Assembly (NCBI RefSeq): GCF_014640255.1
Contig: NZ_BMGP01000001.1
Coordinates: forward strand, 1 to 64,000
From: Subtercola lobariae
GTDB taxonomy: Bacteria; Actinomycetota; Actinomycetes; Actinomycetales; Microbacteriaceae
Length of the DNA: 64,000 nt
Direction of reading: 5' to 3'
The stretch's first letter is position 1; each line of letters starts with the position of its first letter. The position numbers were made by a program, and so were the translations under genes. The notes below the pieces were generated by a model. That model was not told where the DNA came from and searched no databases. It saw nothing but the letters and a program-made list of their open reading frames with translations. This document shows, one piece after another, positions 1 to 8,067 of the stretch.

Positions 1-2
1 CG

Positions 3-428
3 CCGCCGGCTGTGCAGGTTTCGGCCGCTCCGGCTGCGGCACCGGCATCCGCTACCCCGGTCGCGCCCGCGAAGACGGTTATGTCGCGTACGACGAAGGC
101 CGTGTTGACGGTGGTCGGTATCGCGGTGTTGTTCGGTGTCATCGCCGTGGCTCCGGCTCCGTTGCCTCAGCACATCACCGTGCTCGTGCTCGCGGTGGTG
201 ATTGGTTTCTACGTGATCGGCAAGGTGCATCATGCCCTGCACACCCCGCTGATGAGTGTGACGAATGCCATATCGGGCATCGTTGTGGTGGGTGCGATGC
301 TGCAGCTCACCATCGACGACCCGGCGACCCGGGTGCTGGCCAGTGTTGCTGTGCTGCTCGCGAGCATCAATATCTTCGGCGGTTTCGCCGTCTCCCGTCG
401 CATGCTGCGCATGTTCTCGAAAGACTGA
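3..428 (+). CDS. pntA: NAD(P)+ transhydrogenase alpha subunit, C-terminal membrane part (partial, cut at left edge)
   Basis: The frame is open to the left edge, so only the end of the gene is present; the GTG at 12 is probably an internal valine codon. An Ala/Pro-rich linker is followed by about four hydrophobic helices, the membrane domain that follows the NAD-binding domain of PntA. The enzyme couples hydride transfer from NADH to NADP+ to proton entry and so supplies NADPH. PntB starts 13 bases after the stop, the usual pntAB order, which supports the call. Whether the NAD-binding domain is fused upstream or is a separate gene (PntAA/PntAB split) cannot be seen. Confidence 0.85.
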   Translation, partial: PPAVQVSAAPAAAPASATPVAPAKTVMSRTTKAVLTVVGIAVLFGVIAVAPAPLPQHITVLVLAVVIGFYVIGKVHHALHTPLMSVTNAISGIVVVGAMLQLTIDDPATRVLASVAVLLASINIFGGFAVSRRMLRMFSKD

Positions 429-441
429 CCAGGAACACATC

Positions 442-1863
442 ATGACTACTGAAGACCTCACCACCGTGACGGTGGCCGTTTCTGGCGCGGCGTATCTCGT
501 TGCCGCTCTGCTTTTCATTTTGAGCCTCGCGGGGCTGAGTAATCACGAGACCGCCCGCCGAGGCTTGGGCTACGGCATCGCGGGCATGGTCATCGCGTTG
601 GTCGCGACCATTGCACTCGTCATTCAGGGCTCAGCCGGTATCTCGATCGTGTTGCTGCTGGCAGCGCTGGTCATCGGCGGTGCGATCGGCCTGTGGCGGG
701 CGGCGCGGGTGCAGATGACCGGCATGCCGCAGTTCATCGCGTTGCTGCACTCGTTCGTGGGGCTCGCGGCGGTGCTGATCGGCTGGAACGGATACCTCGA
801 GTCGGCGAACATCGCGCCCGACCTGGTGGGCATTCACCGGGGAGAGATCTTCGTGGGCATCTTCATCGGTGCGGTCACGTTCACCGGCTCGATCGTCGCG
901 TATCTGAAGCTCAGCGCCCGCATCAAGAGCGCGCCGCTCGTGTTGCCGGGCCGTAATGTGCTGAACCTGACCGCGCTCGCGCTGTTCGTGGTGTTCACGG
1001 TGTGGTTTGTGATCACCCCAGCGTTCTGGCTGCTGATCGCGGTCACCGTGCTCGCGTTGCTGCTGGGCTTGCACCTGGTCGCGTCGATCGGTGGGGGAGA
1101 CATGCCCGTGGTGGTGTCGATGCTGAACAGCTACTCCGGGTGGGCTGCGGCCGCTTCGGGGTTTCTGCTCAACAACGATCTGCTCATCGTTACGGGTGCG
1201 TTGGTCGGGTCATCCGGTGCCTACCTCAGCTTCATCATGTGCAAGGCCATGAACCGGTCGTTCATCTCGGTGATCGCGGGCGGGTTCGGTATCGCCGCGC
1301 CGAGCGCCAGTAGCGAGGAGACGGGCGAGCACCACGAGACGACCGCTGAAGAGACAGCGCAGTTGCTCGCCGAGGCGAAATCGGTCGTGATCACCCCGGG
1401 CTTCGGTATGGCCGTTGCCCAAGCGCAGTACCCGGTCGCCGAACTCGCTCGCGCGTTACGTGAACGGGGCGTCGAGGTGCGGTTCGGCATCCACCCCGTT
1501 GCAGGCCGGCTGCCCGGGCACATGAACGTGCTGCTCGCCGAAGCGAAAGTGCCCTACGACATCGTGCTCGAAATGGACGAGATCAACGACGACCTGCCCG
1601 GCACCAGCGTCGTGCTCGTGATCGGCGCCAACGACACCGTCAACCCCGCTGCCGCGTTAGACCCGTCAAGCCCGATCGCGGGGATGCCCGTGCTGAAGGT
1701 CTGGGAGGCCGACGAAGTCATCGTCTTCAAACGCTCGATGGCTGCGGGTTATGCGGGTGTCGCGAACCCCCTGTTCTACCGAGACAACACCCGCATGCTC
1801 TTCGGTGACGCCAAGACCCAAGTCGAAGAAATCGTGCGGGCGCTCGCAGGCGTGCGCGTGTAA
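442..1863 (+). CDS. pntB: NAD(P)+ transhydrogenase beta subunit
   Basis: This 473-residue protein has the normal length for PntB. About eight or nine hydrophobic helices fill residues 1-270, then an acidic linker with several Glu/His, then the soluble NADP(H)-binding domain III from about residue 310. Domain III shows the nucleotide-fold start [16 protein letters not shown], the [20 protein letters not shown] segment and the [12 protein letters not shown] and [12 protein letters not shown] segments typical of the family. The ATG at 442 is preferred over upstream in-frame codons because it follows pntA by 13 bases with AGGAA just ahead. It forms the proton channel with PntA and makes NADPH at the cost of the proton gradient. 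Nothing looks damaged. Confidence 0.95.
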   Translation: MTTEDLTTVTVAVSGAAYLVAALLFILSLAGLSNHETARRGLGYGIAGMVIALVATIALVIQGSAGISIVLLLAALVIGGAIGLWRAARVQMTGMPQFIALLHSFVGLAAVLIGWNGYLESANIAPDLVGIHRGEIFVGIFIGAVTFTGSIVAYLKLSARIKSAPLVLPGRNVLNLTALALFVVFTVWFVITPAFWLLIAVTVLALLLGLHLVASIGGGDMPVVVSMLNSYSGWAAAASGFLLNNDLLIVTGALVGSSGAYLSFIMCKAMNRSFISVIAGGFGIAAPSASSEETGEHHETTAEETAQLLAEAKSVVITPGFGMAVAQAQYPVAELARALRERGVEVRFGIHPVAGRLPGHMNVLLAEAKVPYDIVLEMDEINDDLPGTSVVLVIGANDTVNPAAALDPSSPIAGMPVLKVWEADEVIVFKRSMAAGYAGVANPLFYRDNTRMLFGDAKTQVEEIVRALAGVRV

Positions 1864-1870
1864 CCGCGGG

Positions 1871-1958
1871 GGTTCTGGTTGCGGATTCGCCGGGGGTTCG
1901 TTGCGGATTCGCCGGGGGTTCGTTGCGGATTCGCCGAGGTTTGGTTGCGGATCCGCGG
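1871..1958 (+). repeat. 22-bp tandem repeat, four units
   Basis: Four units follow each other right after the pntB stop: 1871-1894 (24 bp, two-base insertion), 1895-1916, 1917-1938 and a diverged 1939-1958. The shared core is TTGCGGATTCGCCG. No reading frame that looks real crosses it. The inner core is partly self-complementary (GCGGAT / ATCCGC in the last unit), so it could act as a terminator-like or protein-binding element, but no T-run follows. The rest of the 1864-2115 gap holds only the ribosome binding site of the next gene (AGGAGG at about 2100). Confidence 0.8.
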
Positions 1959-2115
1959 CCTTCGGTGACCACTTTTGCGACCGCGTGCGTATACTGAGAA
2001 GCAATAGTGGAACAGTGTTCCGTTTGGCTCGGTCAGGCGGAGGGTTGTTCCGCTTGTTGAATGCTACGGCTTCGGCCAGCGCGATTGAACGACCAACCTC
2101 AGGAGGCCCCCCACC

Positions 2116-3141
2116 ATGCAGTACCGCACACTCGGCCGAACCGGCATCAAAGTGACCCCGTACGCTCTCGGCGCCATGATGCTCGGGAGTCTCGGCAACC
2201 CAGATCGGCAGGAGGGCATCCGCATCATTCACCGGGCCCTCGATGCTGGCATCAATTTCGTCGACACCGCCGACCGCTACGGAGACTCAGAAGAAGTGGT
2301 CGGCGAGGCCTTGAAGGGTCGCCGCGACGAGGTTGTTCTCGCCACGAAGTTCTGGGGGCCCGTCGATGACGACATCAACCACCGCGGCGCCTCGCGTCGC
2401 TGGATCACGGAGGCCGTCGAGCGCTCGCTGCGTCGCCTGCAGACCGACCACATCGACCTCTACCAACTGCACCGCCCAGACCCCGACACCGATATCGACG
2501 AGACGCTCTCTGCCCTCACCGACCTCGTGCGGCAAGGCAAGGTGCGCGCCATCGGCACGTCGTCGATGCGCGGCTCAGAAATCGTCGAAGCCCAATGGAT
2601 GTCTGAGCGGCGCGGTTTCGAACGATTTCGCACCGAGCAGCCGAACTACTCGATTCTCGACCGCGAGATCGAGCGCGAGATTCTTCCGGTTGCCGAACGC
2701 TACGGCATGGGCACGCTCGTCTACAGCCCGCTCGCCGGCGGCACATTGACCGGTCGGTATCGCGCTGGGCAGGAGAACGACAACTTCCGCTCCGCCCGCA
2801 CGGGTATGCGCCACTTCCGCGACGAGCGCCGTCTCGCCGCGGTCGAGGAGCTTGTCGCGCTTTCTGATGAGGTCGGCGTCAAGCTGACTCACCTCGCGAT
2901 GGCGTTCGTCATCGCGCATCCTGCCGTCACCTCGGCCATTGCGGGCGCGCGCACGATGGAGCAGCTGGAAGACACGCTGGCCGGCGTCGATGTCGCCCTG
3001 TCAGACGAGATTCTCGACCGCATCGACCAGATCGTCGCACCGGGCGAGAGCATTGGCGCCATGGACATGGTCTACCGTGGCCCCGAAGTCGCCGACCCCA
3101 TCTTGCGTCGCCGCGCGGCCGCGCAGCGCTCCGCCGCCTGA
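2116..3141 (+). CDS. Aldo/keto reductase
   Basis: A full-length (341 residue) cytoplasmic aldo/keto reductase of the YghZ/Tas-like group. The catalytic tetrad is visible: Asp50 (FVDTADRYG), Tyr55, Lys78 (LATKFW) and His119 (YQLHRPD). The N-terminal GRTGIKV segment and the C-terminal cofactor-binding region around 270-290 (SAIAGARTMEQLEDTLAG) are typical. These enzymes reduce aldehydes or ketones with NADPH; the substrate cannot be told from sequence. A clear AGGAGG lies about 10 bases ahead of the ATG. It stands alone between the transhydrogenase genes and the convergent envelope-stress genes. Confidence 0.93.
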   Translation: MQYRTLGRTGIKVTPYALGAMMLGSLGNPDRQEGIRIIHRALDAGINFVDTADRYGDSEEVVGEALKGRRDEVVLATKFWGPVDDDINHRGASRRWITEAVERSLRRLQTDHIDLYQLHRPDPDTDIDETLSALTDLVRQGKVRAIGTSSMRGSEIVEAQWMSERRGFERFRTEQPNYSILDREIEREILPVAERYGMGTLVYSPLAGGTLTGRYRAGQENDNFRSARTGMRHFRDERRLAAVEELVALSDEVGVKLTHLAMAFVIAHPAVTSAIAGARTMEQLEDTLAGVDVALSDEILDRIDQIVAPGESIGAMDMVYRGPEVADPILRRRAAAQRSAA

Positions 3142-3189
3142 CGCGTACCGATCACGCGAGGCGGCGCCGCCCCGCGGGTATGGGCGGCC

Positions 3190-3552
3190 TCAGCCGACCA
3201 TACTGATGCGCACGGTGACGCGCGGAGGCAGGGTGGCGCTGGCCGGGCTGGTGGCGCCGGCCGGGCTGGCCGCGCCCGACGTCAAGTACTCGACGATGCG
3301 CTCGCGGGCCGCGCGGCCCGTCTGCTCGGCGGGCACGTTCTCGTCGACGCCGATTGCGGCGGTGACGCGCCATTCGCCGCGTGCGCTTGACACGCTGACG
3401 AGCCGCGGCGGCGCCACAACCCTCGTCTTCGTGAGCACGCCGCCGACGATCACGGCGGGCAGCGGCGCGCTCGGGTAGACGGCCGCGACGCCCGGAATCG
3501 TGCGCAATAACAGTTCGAGTGCGTCGGCAACAGTATCTTCGGGGGCAGTCAT
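3190..3552 (-). CDS. Small protein of the sigma/Asp23 operon, function unknown
   Basis: This 120-residue protein is the last gene of the leftward operon and overlaps its upstream neighbour by 4 bases (ATGA). The N-terminus (DTVADALELLLRTIPGV) looks helical; the middle is rich in Val and may form a beta sheet like that of Asp23 proteins; the C-terminus has an Ala/Ser/Pro stretch. I do not recognise a named family. Its position with the ECF sigma gene and an Asp23-like gene suggests a role in the same envelope-stress response. Confidence 0.75.
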   Translation of the reverse strand: MTAPEDTVADALELLLRTIPGVAAVYPSAPLPAVIVGGVLTKTRVVAPPRLVSVSSARGEWRVTAAIGVDENVPAEQTGRAARERIVEYLTSGAASPAGATSPASATLPPRVTVRISMVG

Positions 3553-4340
3553 CGCTCTGCGCCTCCCGTGCCACCGACGCCAGACACGTCGCCGCCGCCC
3601 TCGGGGCCACCACCGTCGTTACCCTCGCGCCCGCCGCGGCCACGGCTGCGGCCACCGTCACTACCCTCGGGGCCACCGTCGTTACCTTCGCGGCCGTCAC
3701 CGCCTTCATCGACATGACTGGGGCGCCGCACATCTTGCACGACGACGTTCACCGCCACCACGTTGAGCAGCGTGTGCCGCCGCACGTCGGCCACAATGTT
3801 CTCGCGCACCAGCTCGGCGGTCTGCATCAGGTTCTGACCCCACAGCATGCTGGCCTCGACCTCCACCTCGATCGGAGCGCCCAGCTCAGTCAGGTCGCCC
3901 GCGAATCGGCAGCGCCCCACGAAGACGCCGTCGACCCGGTCGCCAGCCGCTCGCACGATGGCCCGCAGGGCACCTTCGGTGATGACCACGCGGCTGTCGA
4001 CCTCGGCGCCGAACACCGGCACGTCACGACCCGCCTCCACCTGCGCCCCGATATGACTCAGGATGCTCGTGATCCAGCCCTCGTCGACCGGTGGCTGGGC
4101 AGCCGAATCGTCGTCGACCAAGTGCATGGTCAATTGGCGCAGGTGAGCGATGTCTGCCAGGGCGAGCTGGCACCCCGCCGACGTATCGATCGAGTCGTTC
4201 GGGGGCATCAGTCCAGCGTCGTAGTAGTCGATGAGCTCGTCGATGGTGTGGCCCGCCAGCTCGTCGTTCGTGAGCTGCCGGTCGGGCAGCGTGCGCAGGT
4301 CGTCGCCCGACGGCGGCGAAGTGTCGTCGGTGGGGGTCAT
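3549..4340 (-). CDS. Asp23/Gls24-like protein, co-transcribed with ECF sigma
   Basis: The protein has 263 residues from the ATG at 4340, which overlaps the sigma gene stop by 4 bases; longer starts would run deep into the sigma gene. The N-terminus (about 20-75) carries DELIDYYDAGLMPP and DTSAGCQLALADIAHLR, a helical segment seen in actinobacterial proteins next to such sigma genes. Residues about 100-210 resemble an Asp23 fold (GALRAIVRAAGDRVDGV, then IEVEVEASM and a VVAVNVVVQDV strand). The last 55 residues are a Gly/Asp/Arg-rich low-complexity tail. The tight coupling to the sigma gene makes an anti-sigma or sigma-modulating role possible, but that is inference. Confidence 0.8.
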   Translation of the reverse strand: MTPTDDTSPPSGDDLRTLPDRQLTNDELAGHTIDELIDYYDAGLMPPNDSIDTSAGCQLALADIAHLRQLTMHLVDDDSAAQPPVDEGWITSILSHIGAQVEAGRDVPVFGAEVDSRVVITEGALRAIVRAAGDRVDGVFVGRCRFAGDLTELGAPIEVEVEASMLWGQNLMQTAELVRENIVADVRRHTLLNVVAVNVVVQDVRRPSHVDEGGDGREGNDGGPEGSDGGRSRGRGGREGNDGGGPEGGGDVSGVGGTGGAER

Positions 4341-4924
4341 CGCCAGGGCTCCATTCGTGCGATCACGCTCGTGCGAGCCCGCGAGAGCAGGCCACGCACG
4401 GTACTGGTGGGCAGGCCGAGGTCTGTGCCGATCTCGTCGTACGAGTATCCCGCCACTTCTTTCATCAGCCAACACTGCCGCTGCAACTCAGGCAACTCGG
4501 TGAGCGCTCGCGACAACGCCGATTGCACGGCGTGATGCTCGGCCAGCGCCTCTGGCGAGGTGGAATCAGGCGTGACCAGAGGCGGTCGAGACTCGTCGTC
4601 GATATCGTCGTGATATTTTCGCGCACGAATTCGGTCAAGAGCCTTTCGGTTGGCCACGCGCAGTAGCCAGCCCTTCACCGCCGCCGGGTCGCTCAAGGTC
4701 GGCAGTTGCTGCCACGCCGTGATGAATGCCGCCTGCACCACGTCGTCGACCTCATCGGTCGACCCCATCAGCCGTGCCGCGTACCCGCGCACGAGCGGGC
4801 CATGACGACGTATCAGCACCTCGAATGCCCGCACGTCGCCATCGGATGCCCGACCGGCGAGTGTTCGGTCGTCGGCCTCGGCCAGCGGCACCCGCACGAC
4901 CAATCCCGGCTTCGCCACGAACAT
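4337..4924 (-). CDS. ECF-type RNA polymerase sigma factor
   Basis: Region 2 is clear (DVRAFEVLIRRHGPLVRGYA, then DEVDDVVQAAFITAWQQL) and so is region 4 (LTELPELQRQCWLMKEVAGYSYDEIGTDLGLPTSTVRGLLSRAR). I chose the ATG at 4924 (195 residues); an ATG at 5026 in the same frame would add 34 residues that do not look like a sigma factor and would leave only 37 bases to the divergent Asp23 gene. The gene heads a three-gene operon with an Asp23-like and a small protein. It probably directs transcription of this locus under envelope stress; no promoter motif for it is certain. Confidence 0.9.
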   Translation of the reverse strand: MFVAKPGLVVRVPLAEADDRTLAGRASDGDVRAFEVLIRRHGPLVRGYAARLMGSTDEVDDVVQAAFITAWQQLPTLSDPAAVKGWLLRVANRKALDRIRARKYHDDIDDESRPPLVTPDSTSPEALAEHHAVQSALSRALTELPELQRQCWLMKEVAGYSYDEIGTDLGLPTSTVRGLLSRARTSVIARMEPWR

Positions 4925-5063
4925 CGCCCTTCGAAAGAACTTGAACCGCGAGTGTGACGAATCAGCATCTCGGTACGTCTCAGTAGTAACACGGCAGAAC
5001 TCGCCGCTTTCCCCATCATCACTCAAGACGGTGGGGCCGACAACACATCAAGGAGCCTTGACA

Positions 5064-5501
5064 ATGGCAAACTCACCCGTTACCCCCGCGACGCTGGCAG
5101 GCAGCCCGCTCGCCTCGCAGACCGTTCTGGGCAAGACCGTCATCAACGACAGCGTCGTCGCGAAGGTCGCCGGCATCGCTGCCCGCGAAGCATCCGGAGT
5201 GCATGCTCTCGGCGGCGGAGCGGCACGCGCGCTCGGCGCCATTCGCGGTGTCATCGGCAACACCGACCCCTCGCAAGGCATCAGCGTCGAGGTCGGTGAG
5301 ACCCAGGTGGCCGTCGACGTTGCCATTGTCGCCGAGTACCCCGTGCCGCTGCAGGTGGTGGCTGCGGATGTTCGATCCGCCGTCATCGGCGCCATCGAGA
5401 CCATCATCGGCATGGAGGTCACCGAGGTCAACGTGACTGTGAACGACGTGTTCATCGCCTCAGATGACACCGACGAGCAGCCCGAGGCGCGAGTACAGTG
5501 A
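5064..5501 (+). CDS. Asp23/Gls24 family envelope stress protein
   Basis: A 145-residue Asp23-family protein. After a flexible N-terminus come KTVINDSVVAKVAGIAAREASGVHALGG, the GISVEVGETQVAVDVAIVAEYPVPL strand pair, and MEVTEVNVTVNDVFI near the end, all hallmarks of the family. AGGAGC precedes the ATG by 7 bases. In Firmicutes Asp23 is tethered to the membrane by AmaP and supports cell-envelope homeostasis; the AmaP-like gene at the end of this operon fits that. It is the first gene of five that overlap by 4 bases each, so they are almost surely translated together. Confidence 0.92.
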   Translation: MANSPVTPATLAGSPLASQTVLGKTVINDSVVAKVAGIAAREASGVHALGGGAARALGAIRGVIGNTDPSQGISVEVGETQVAVDVAIVAEYPVPLQVVAADVRSAVIGAIETIIGMEVTEVNVTVNDVFIASDDTDEQPEARVQ

Positions 5502-5689
5502 CCTCGACCAAGTTCGGCATGCTTGCCGGCGCGGTGCTCGCGCTGGTCTGGATTCTCATCGGATTCTGGGCGTTCGTGGTCGTACTCGTCGCCATGGTGG
5601 TCGGGGCGGTCATCGGCCGCATCGTCGACGGGCGTCTCGACCTCAGAGCCCTCGCAGGAGCGTTCCAAGGGAAACGCTCCTCGTCGTGA
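5498..5689 (+). CDS. DUF2273-like small membrane protein
   Basis: A 63-residue protein starting with GTG inside the stop of the Asp23 gene (GTGA overlap). It has two adjacent hydrophobic helices (GMLAGAVLALVWILIGFWAFVVVLVAMVVGAVIG) and a short basic tail ending in GRIVDGRLDLRALAGAFQGKR. That layout matches DUF2273 proteins, which sit beside Asp23 genes in Gram-positive bacteria. It probably acts in the membrane as a partner or anchor of the Asp23 proteins. Confidence 0.88.
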   Translation: MTSTKFGMLAGAVLALVWILIGFWAFVVVLVAMVVGAVIGRIVDGRLDLRALAGAFQGKRSSS

Positions 5690-6120
5690 CCGCCGCTGCA
5701 GCGGGCGACTCTCGGGGAGCCGCGACACGCGCACCGGGGCTATCGACTTCGTCGCGACCCGCGGCTCCTGCGACCGAACGCGGTCGCACCCGCGTCACGT
5801 CGAAAGCGCTCAGCCGCGTGATCACGGCGCTGGCTGCCGAGGCGTTGCAGGTCTCGACATCGCAGGTCGCTATCGCGCTCAGTGACCGAGCCGGCGCTCT
5901 GGTCGTCGCGATCCACGCACCGATCAGGGTCGTCTCGCTCCACGAAGTGCACGGTGACCCGAGCGTCGTTTCGCGGTCTGGCGGAACCGTGCTCGACCGC
6001 GCCGAACGCGCTCAGCTCACCGTGCGCACTCAAGCGCAGCAGCTCACCGGGTCGGTCATCGACTCGGTCACCGTGCGCCTCACCGGCGTTGAGATCGTGA
6101 AACAAGAGAGGGTGAAATGA
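5686..6120 (+). CDS. Second Asp23/Gls24-like protein
   Basis: A 144-residue protein, started at the GTG at 5686 that overlaps the preceding stop by 4 bases. The first 40 residues are low-complexity; then RVTSKALSRVITALAAEALQVS, VAIALSDRAGALVVAIHAPI and SVIDSVTVRLTGVEI reproduce the helix-strand order of Asp23 proteins. It is more diverged than the product at 5064, so I call it Asp23-like. Probably a second subunit of the same membrane-associated layer. Confidence 0.82.
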   Translation: MTAAAAGDSRGAATRAPGLSTSSRPAAPATERGRTRVTSKALSRVITALAAEALQVSTSQVAIALSDRAGALVVAIHAPIRVVSLHEVHGDPSVVSRSGGTVLDRAERAQLTVRTQAQQLTGSVIDSVTVRLTGVEIVKQERVK

Positions 6121-6776
6121 CAGGCCCGAGCATCCAGAGCGCCCAGCCGCGCACAAACCGGCCGGTCACCGAACCGCCCGCCGCGGGCACCACGCCCGCA
6201 GCCGAGGCCGCTCTCTATCGGCGCATCACCCGCCGCGAGACGCATTCTCCTAAATCGGGGCTGGCCATCGTCGTGGCGGTGCTGGTGATTGTGTTTCTCG
6301 TCTACGGCGGTGTCGAGATCGTGCTCAACATGCTCGGCCAGCGTGCGCTCGTGGCCAGCCCCACGCAGGTCGCGACAGCCATAAGCCAAGCCGACTCCTA
6401 CCCCGTCTCGAACGTGCTCATCGCGGGAATCGTGGCTGCATTGGTCGGAATCGCTCTGATCGTCGCCGGTCTCGCCGGCGGGCGCCGTGCCAGGCATAGC
6501 CTCGCAGATGATCGTGCCGCGGTCGTGGTCGACAACGAGGTCATCGCTTCGGCACTTGCCCGCACCGCGTCGCACGCCGGCAACGTCGACCCCGACAACA
6601 CCACCGTCACGGTGTCGCATCGAGCCGCCCGGGTCGACATCGTGCCCACCTCAGGGAACCACATCGATGATCGGAAGGTGCTCGACGCCGTCACGGCGCA
6701 GGTGGCGAGTATGCCTCTGAAGCCCCCGCTCAGCGCAGACGTCGTCGTCGAGAAACACGGAAAGGTCGGCGCATGA
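6117..6776 (+). CDS. Two-helix membrane protein of the Asp23 operon, DUF6286-like
   Basis: 219 residues, ATGA overlap with its neighbours on both sides. A cytoplasmic N-terminus rich in Pro/Ala/Thr is followed by TM1 (about 47-70), an outside loop, TM2 (about 100-125) and a soluble C-terminus of about 90 residues with ARTASHAGNVDPDNTTVTVSH and alternating Val-rich strands. Actinobacterial proteins of this design (DUF6286-type) occur next to Asp23 genes; I am confident of the design and context, less of the exact family name. Its function is unknown. Confidence 0.75.
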   Translation: MTGPSIQSAQPRTNRPVTEPPAAGTTPAAEAALYRRITRRETHSPKSGLAIVVAVLVIVFLVYGGVEIVLNMLGQRALVASPTQVATAISQADSYPVSNVLIAGIVAALVGIALIVAGLAGGRRARHSLADDRAAVVVDNEVIASALARTASHAGNVDPDNTTVTVSHRAARVDIVPTSGNHIDDRKVLDAVTAQVASMPLKPPLSADVVVEKHGKVGA

Positions 6777-7378
6777 ACACCACGAACCGGGGAGCCAATC
6801 GGCTCGTCATCATCGTCGCGGGTGTCATCGTTCTCGCGCTCGGGGCGGTCGCCATCGCATTGGCTCTGCCCACGGTCATCCGCGCTCAGTGGCGCGACGG
6901 GTCGAACCAGGCCACCCGAACCATCGTCGACTGGCTGCAGCAGACCCCGCTTTCGGGGCCGGGCACGAGCTGGCTCTGGCTGATCGGCCTCGCCGCTCTC
7001 GTGGTGCTCCTCGTGTTGCTCCTCGTCTTCATCAGCCGCCAAGGTAAGGGCCATACCTCGACGCTGGCCACCCCGCCGCCCACAGAAAACGGGCTCACCG
7101 TCGTCGACTCGAGCGTTGCCGTCGGGTTGCTGAACGATGCTCTGGCCGACCGACCCGAGTTCGTGTCGTCGAGCGTGTCGACCTACCTCGTGAAGAAGCG
7201 GCCGGTGCTCAAGATCGCGGTCACCTGCCGCAGGGGCGTTTCGCCGCACGAGGTCGCCACGATGGTCTCGACGCAGCTGGGTGCCCTCGATGCGCTGCTG
7301 GGCATCCGTATTCCTGCCTTCGTGCAGATCAGCGGGGGCTTTCGCGCTCGAGTCAGCCGCGCGACGCGCCTGCAGTGA
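6773..7378 (+). CDS. AmaP-like membrane anchor protein
   Basis: A 201-residue protein with TM1 at about 10-33, a short outside loop (WRDGSNQATRTIVDWLQ), TM2 at about 65-88 and a C-terminal domain of about 110 residues. Two N-terminal helices followed by an alpha/beta cytoplasmic domain is the design of AmaP, which holds Asp23 at the membrane. It closes the five-gene operon (ATGA overlap with the previous gene). The domain around LNDALADRPEFVSSSVSTYLV also resembles Asp23 itself, so this may be a membrane-tethered Asp23 variant. Confidence 0.72.
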   Translation: MNTTNRGANRLVIIVAGVIVLALGAVAIALALPTVIRAQWRDGSNQATRTIVDWLQQTPLSGPGTSWLWLIGLAALVVLLVLLLVFISRQGKGHTSTLATPPPTENGLTVVDSSVAVGLLNDALADRPEFVSSSVSTYLVKKRPVLKIAVTCRRGVSPHEVATMVSTQLGALDALLGIRIPAFVQISGGFRARVSRATRLQ

Positions 7379-7407
7379 CGAGACCATGACTGCCTCTCAC
7401 AGTTACC

Positions 7408-7444
7408 CAGTTTGACAAGACGGGTGCACTATGCAGACAAACTG
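7408..7444. promoter_or_regulatory. Promoter region with inverted repeat upstream of the MarR gene
   Basis: CAGTTTG at 7408-7414 and CAAACTG at 7438-7444 form a perfect 7-bp inverted repeat. A consensus -35 box TTGACA lies inside it at 7412-7417, although no good -10 is found at the right distance. The downstream gene codes for a MarR repressor, a class that usually binds its own promoter, so this is a candidate autoregulatory operator. Confidence 0.4.
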
Positions 7445-7467
7445 TGTTGATGCGCTAGCTTTGAGCC

Positions 7468-8067
7468 ATGACCACAAGCGACACTCTGGGCGAGCGGCTG
7501 CGGGCGGCCGTCGGCGAGCTCGTTCGCGCCACCCGAACGGCCAACCAACTGCCGGCCAATCAGGCGGCTGCGCTCGGCGAACTCGAACGAGAAGGGCCTC
7601 GAACGACCGCTCAGCTCGCCGCGTCGTGTCGCATTCGGCATCAATCGATGACCTCGATCGTGCAACAGTTGATCGCTCGCGGCGAGGTTATGAGCACGTC
7701 GCATCCAACAGATGGCCGGGCTCAACTCCTCTCGATCACCGCCGATGGGCGCTCGGTGATCGTGCGCGATCGCGAGAATCGTGCGGGCAGGCTTGCGCAC
7801 GAAATCGACACGCAGCTCAGCGAGGATGAACGTGAAGCGCTCTCGAGCGCAGTGACCCTTATTGAGCGTCTCGCCCGCGCTGAACGCGAGTCTTCGGAGA
7901 AGCCGATTCGCGAGCAAGCCGCGCGGCCGCCCGCCGGGCTCGACCAAAGCGGCGGCAGCGGGTCTCGCCCGCGTCGGCGTCAGGCCGTAATCGCCACCGA
8001 GTCGAGCAGAATTCGCCGAAAATTGTCGGCCGTGAAGTCAGACCAGAGTGACGACGTAGCCACGTAG
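7468..8067 (+). CDS. MarR family transcriptional regulator
   Basis: 199 residues. The winged helix-turn-helix is at about 28-95: NQAAALGELEREGPRTTAQLAASCRIRHQSMTSIVQQLIARG, followed by the wing with the family signature HPTDGRAQLLSITADGR. The dimerisation helix LSEDEREALSSAVTLIERLARA ends near residue 138. The remaining 60 residues are low-complexity and lie partly (88 bases) on top of the convergent LysR gene, which makes the protein longer than the usual 140-150 residues. Target genes are unknown; autoregulation is likely. Confidence 0.88.
   Translation: MTTSDTLGERLRAAVGELVRATRTANQLPANQAAALGELEREGPRTTAQLAASCRIRHQSMTSIVQQLIARGEVMSTSHPTDGRAQLLSITADGRSVIVRDRENRAGRLAHEIDTQLSEDEREALSSAVTLIERLARAERESSEKPIREQAARPPAGLDQSGGSGSRPRRRQAVIATESSRIRRKLSAVKSDQSDDVAT

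Noticed and set aside
1666-2232. 188-codon frame on the minus strand over the pntB end and the 22-bp repeat
   Set aside because: It is antisense to pntB and its middle is just the translated tandem repeat (Asn-Pro-Arg units); no family resemblance and no ribosome binding site.
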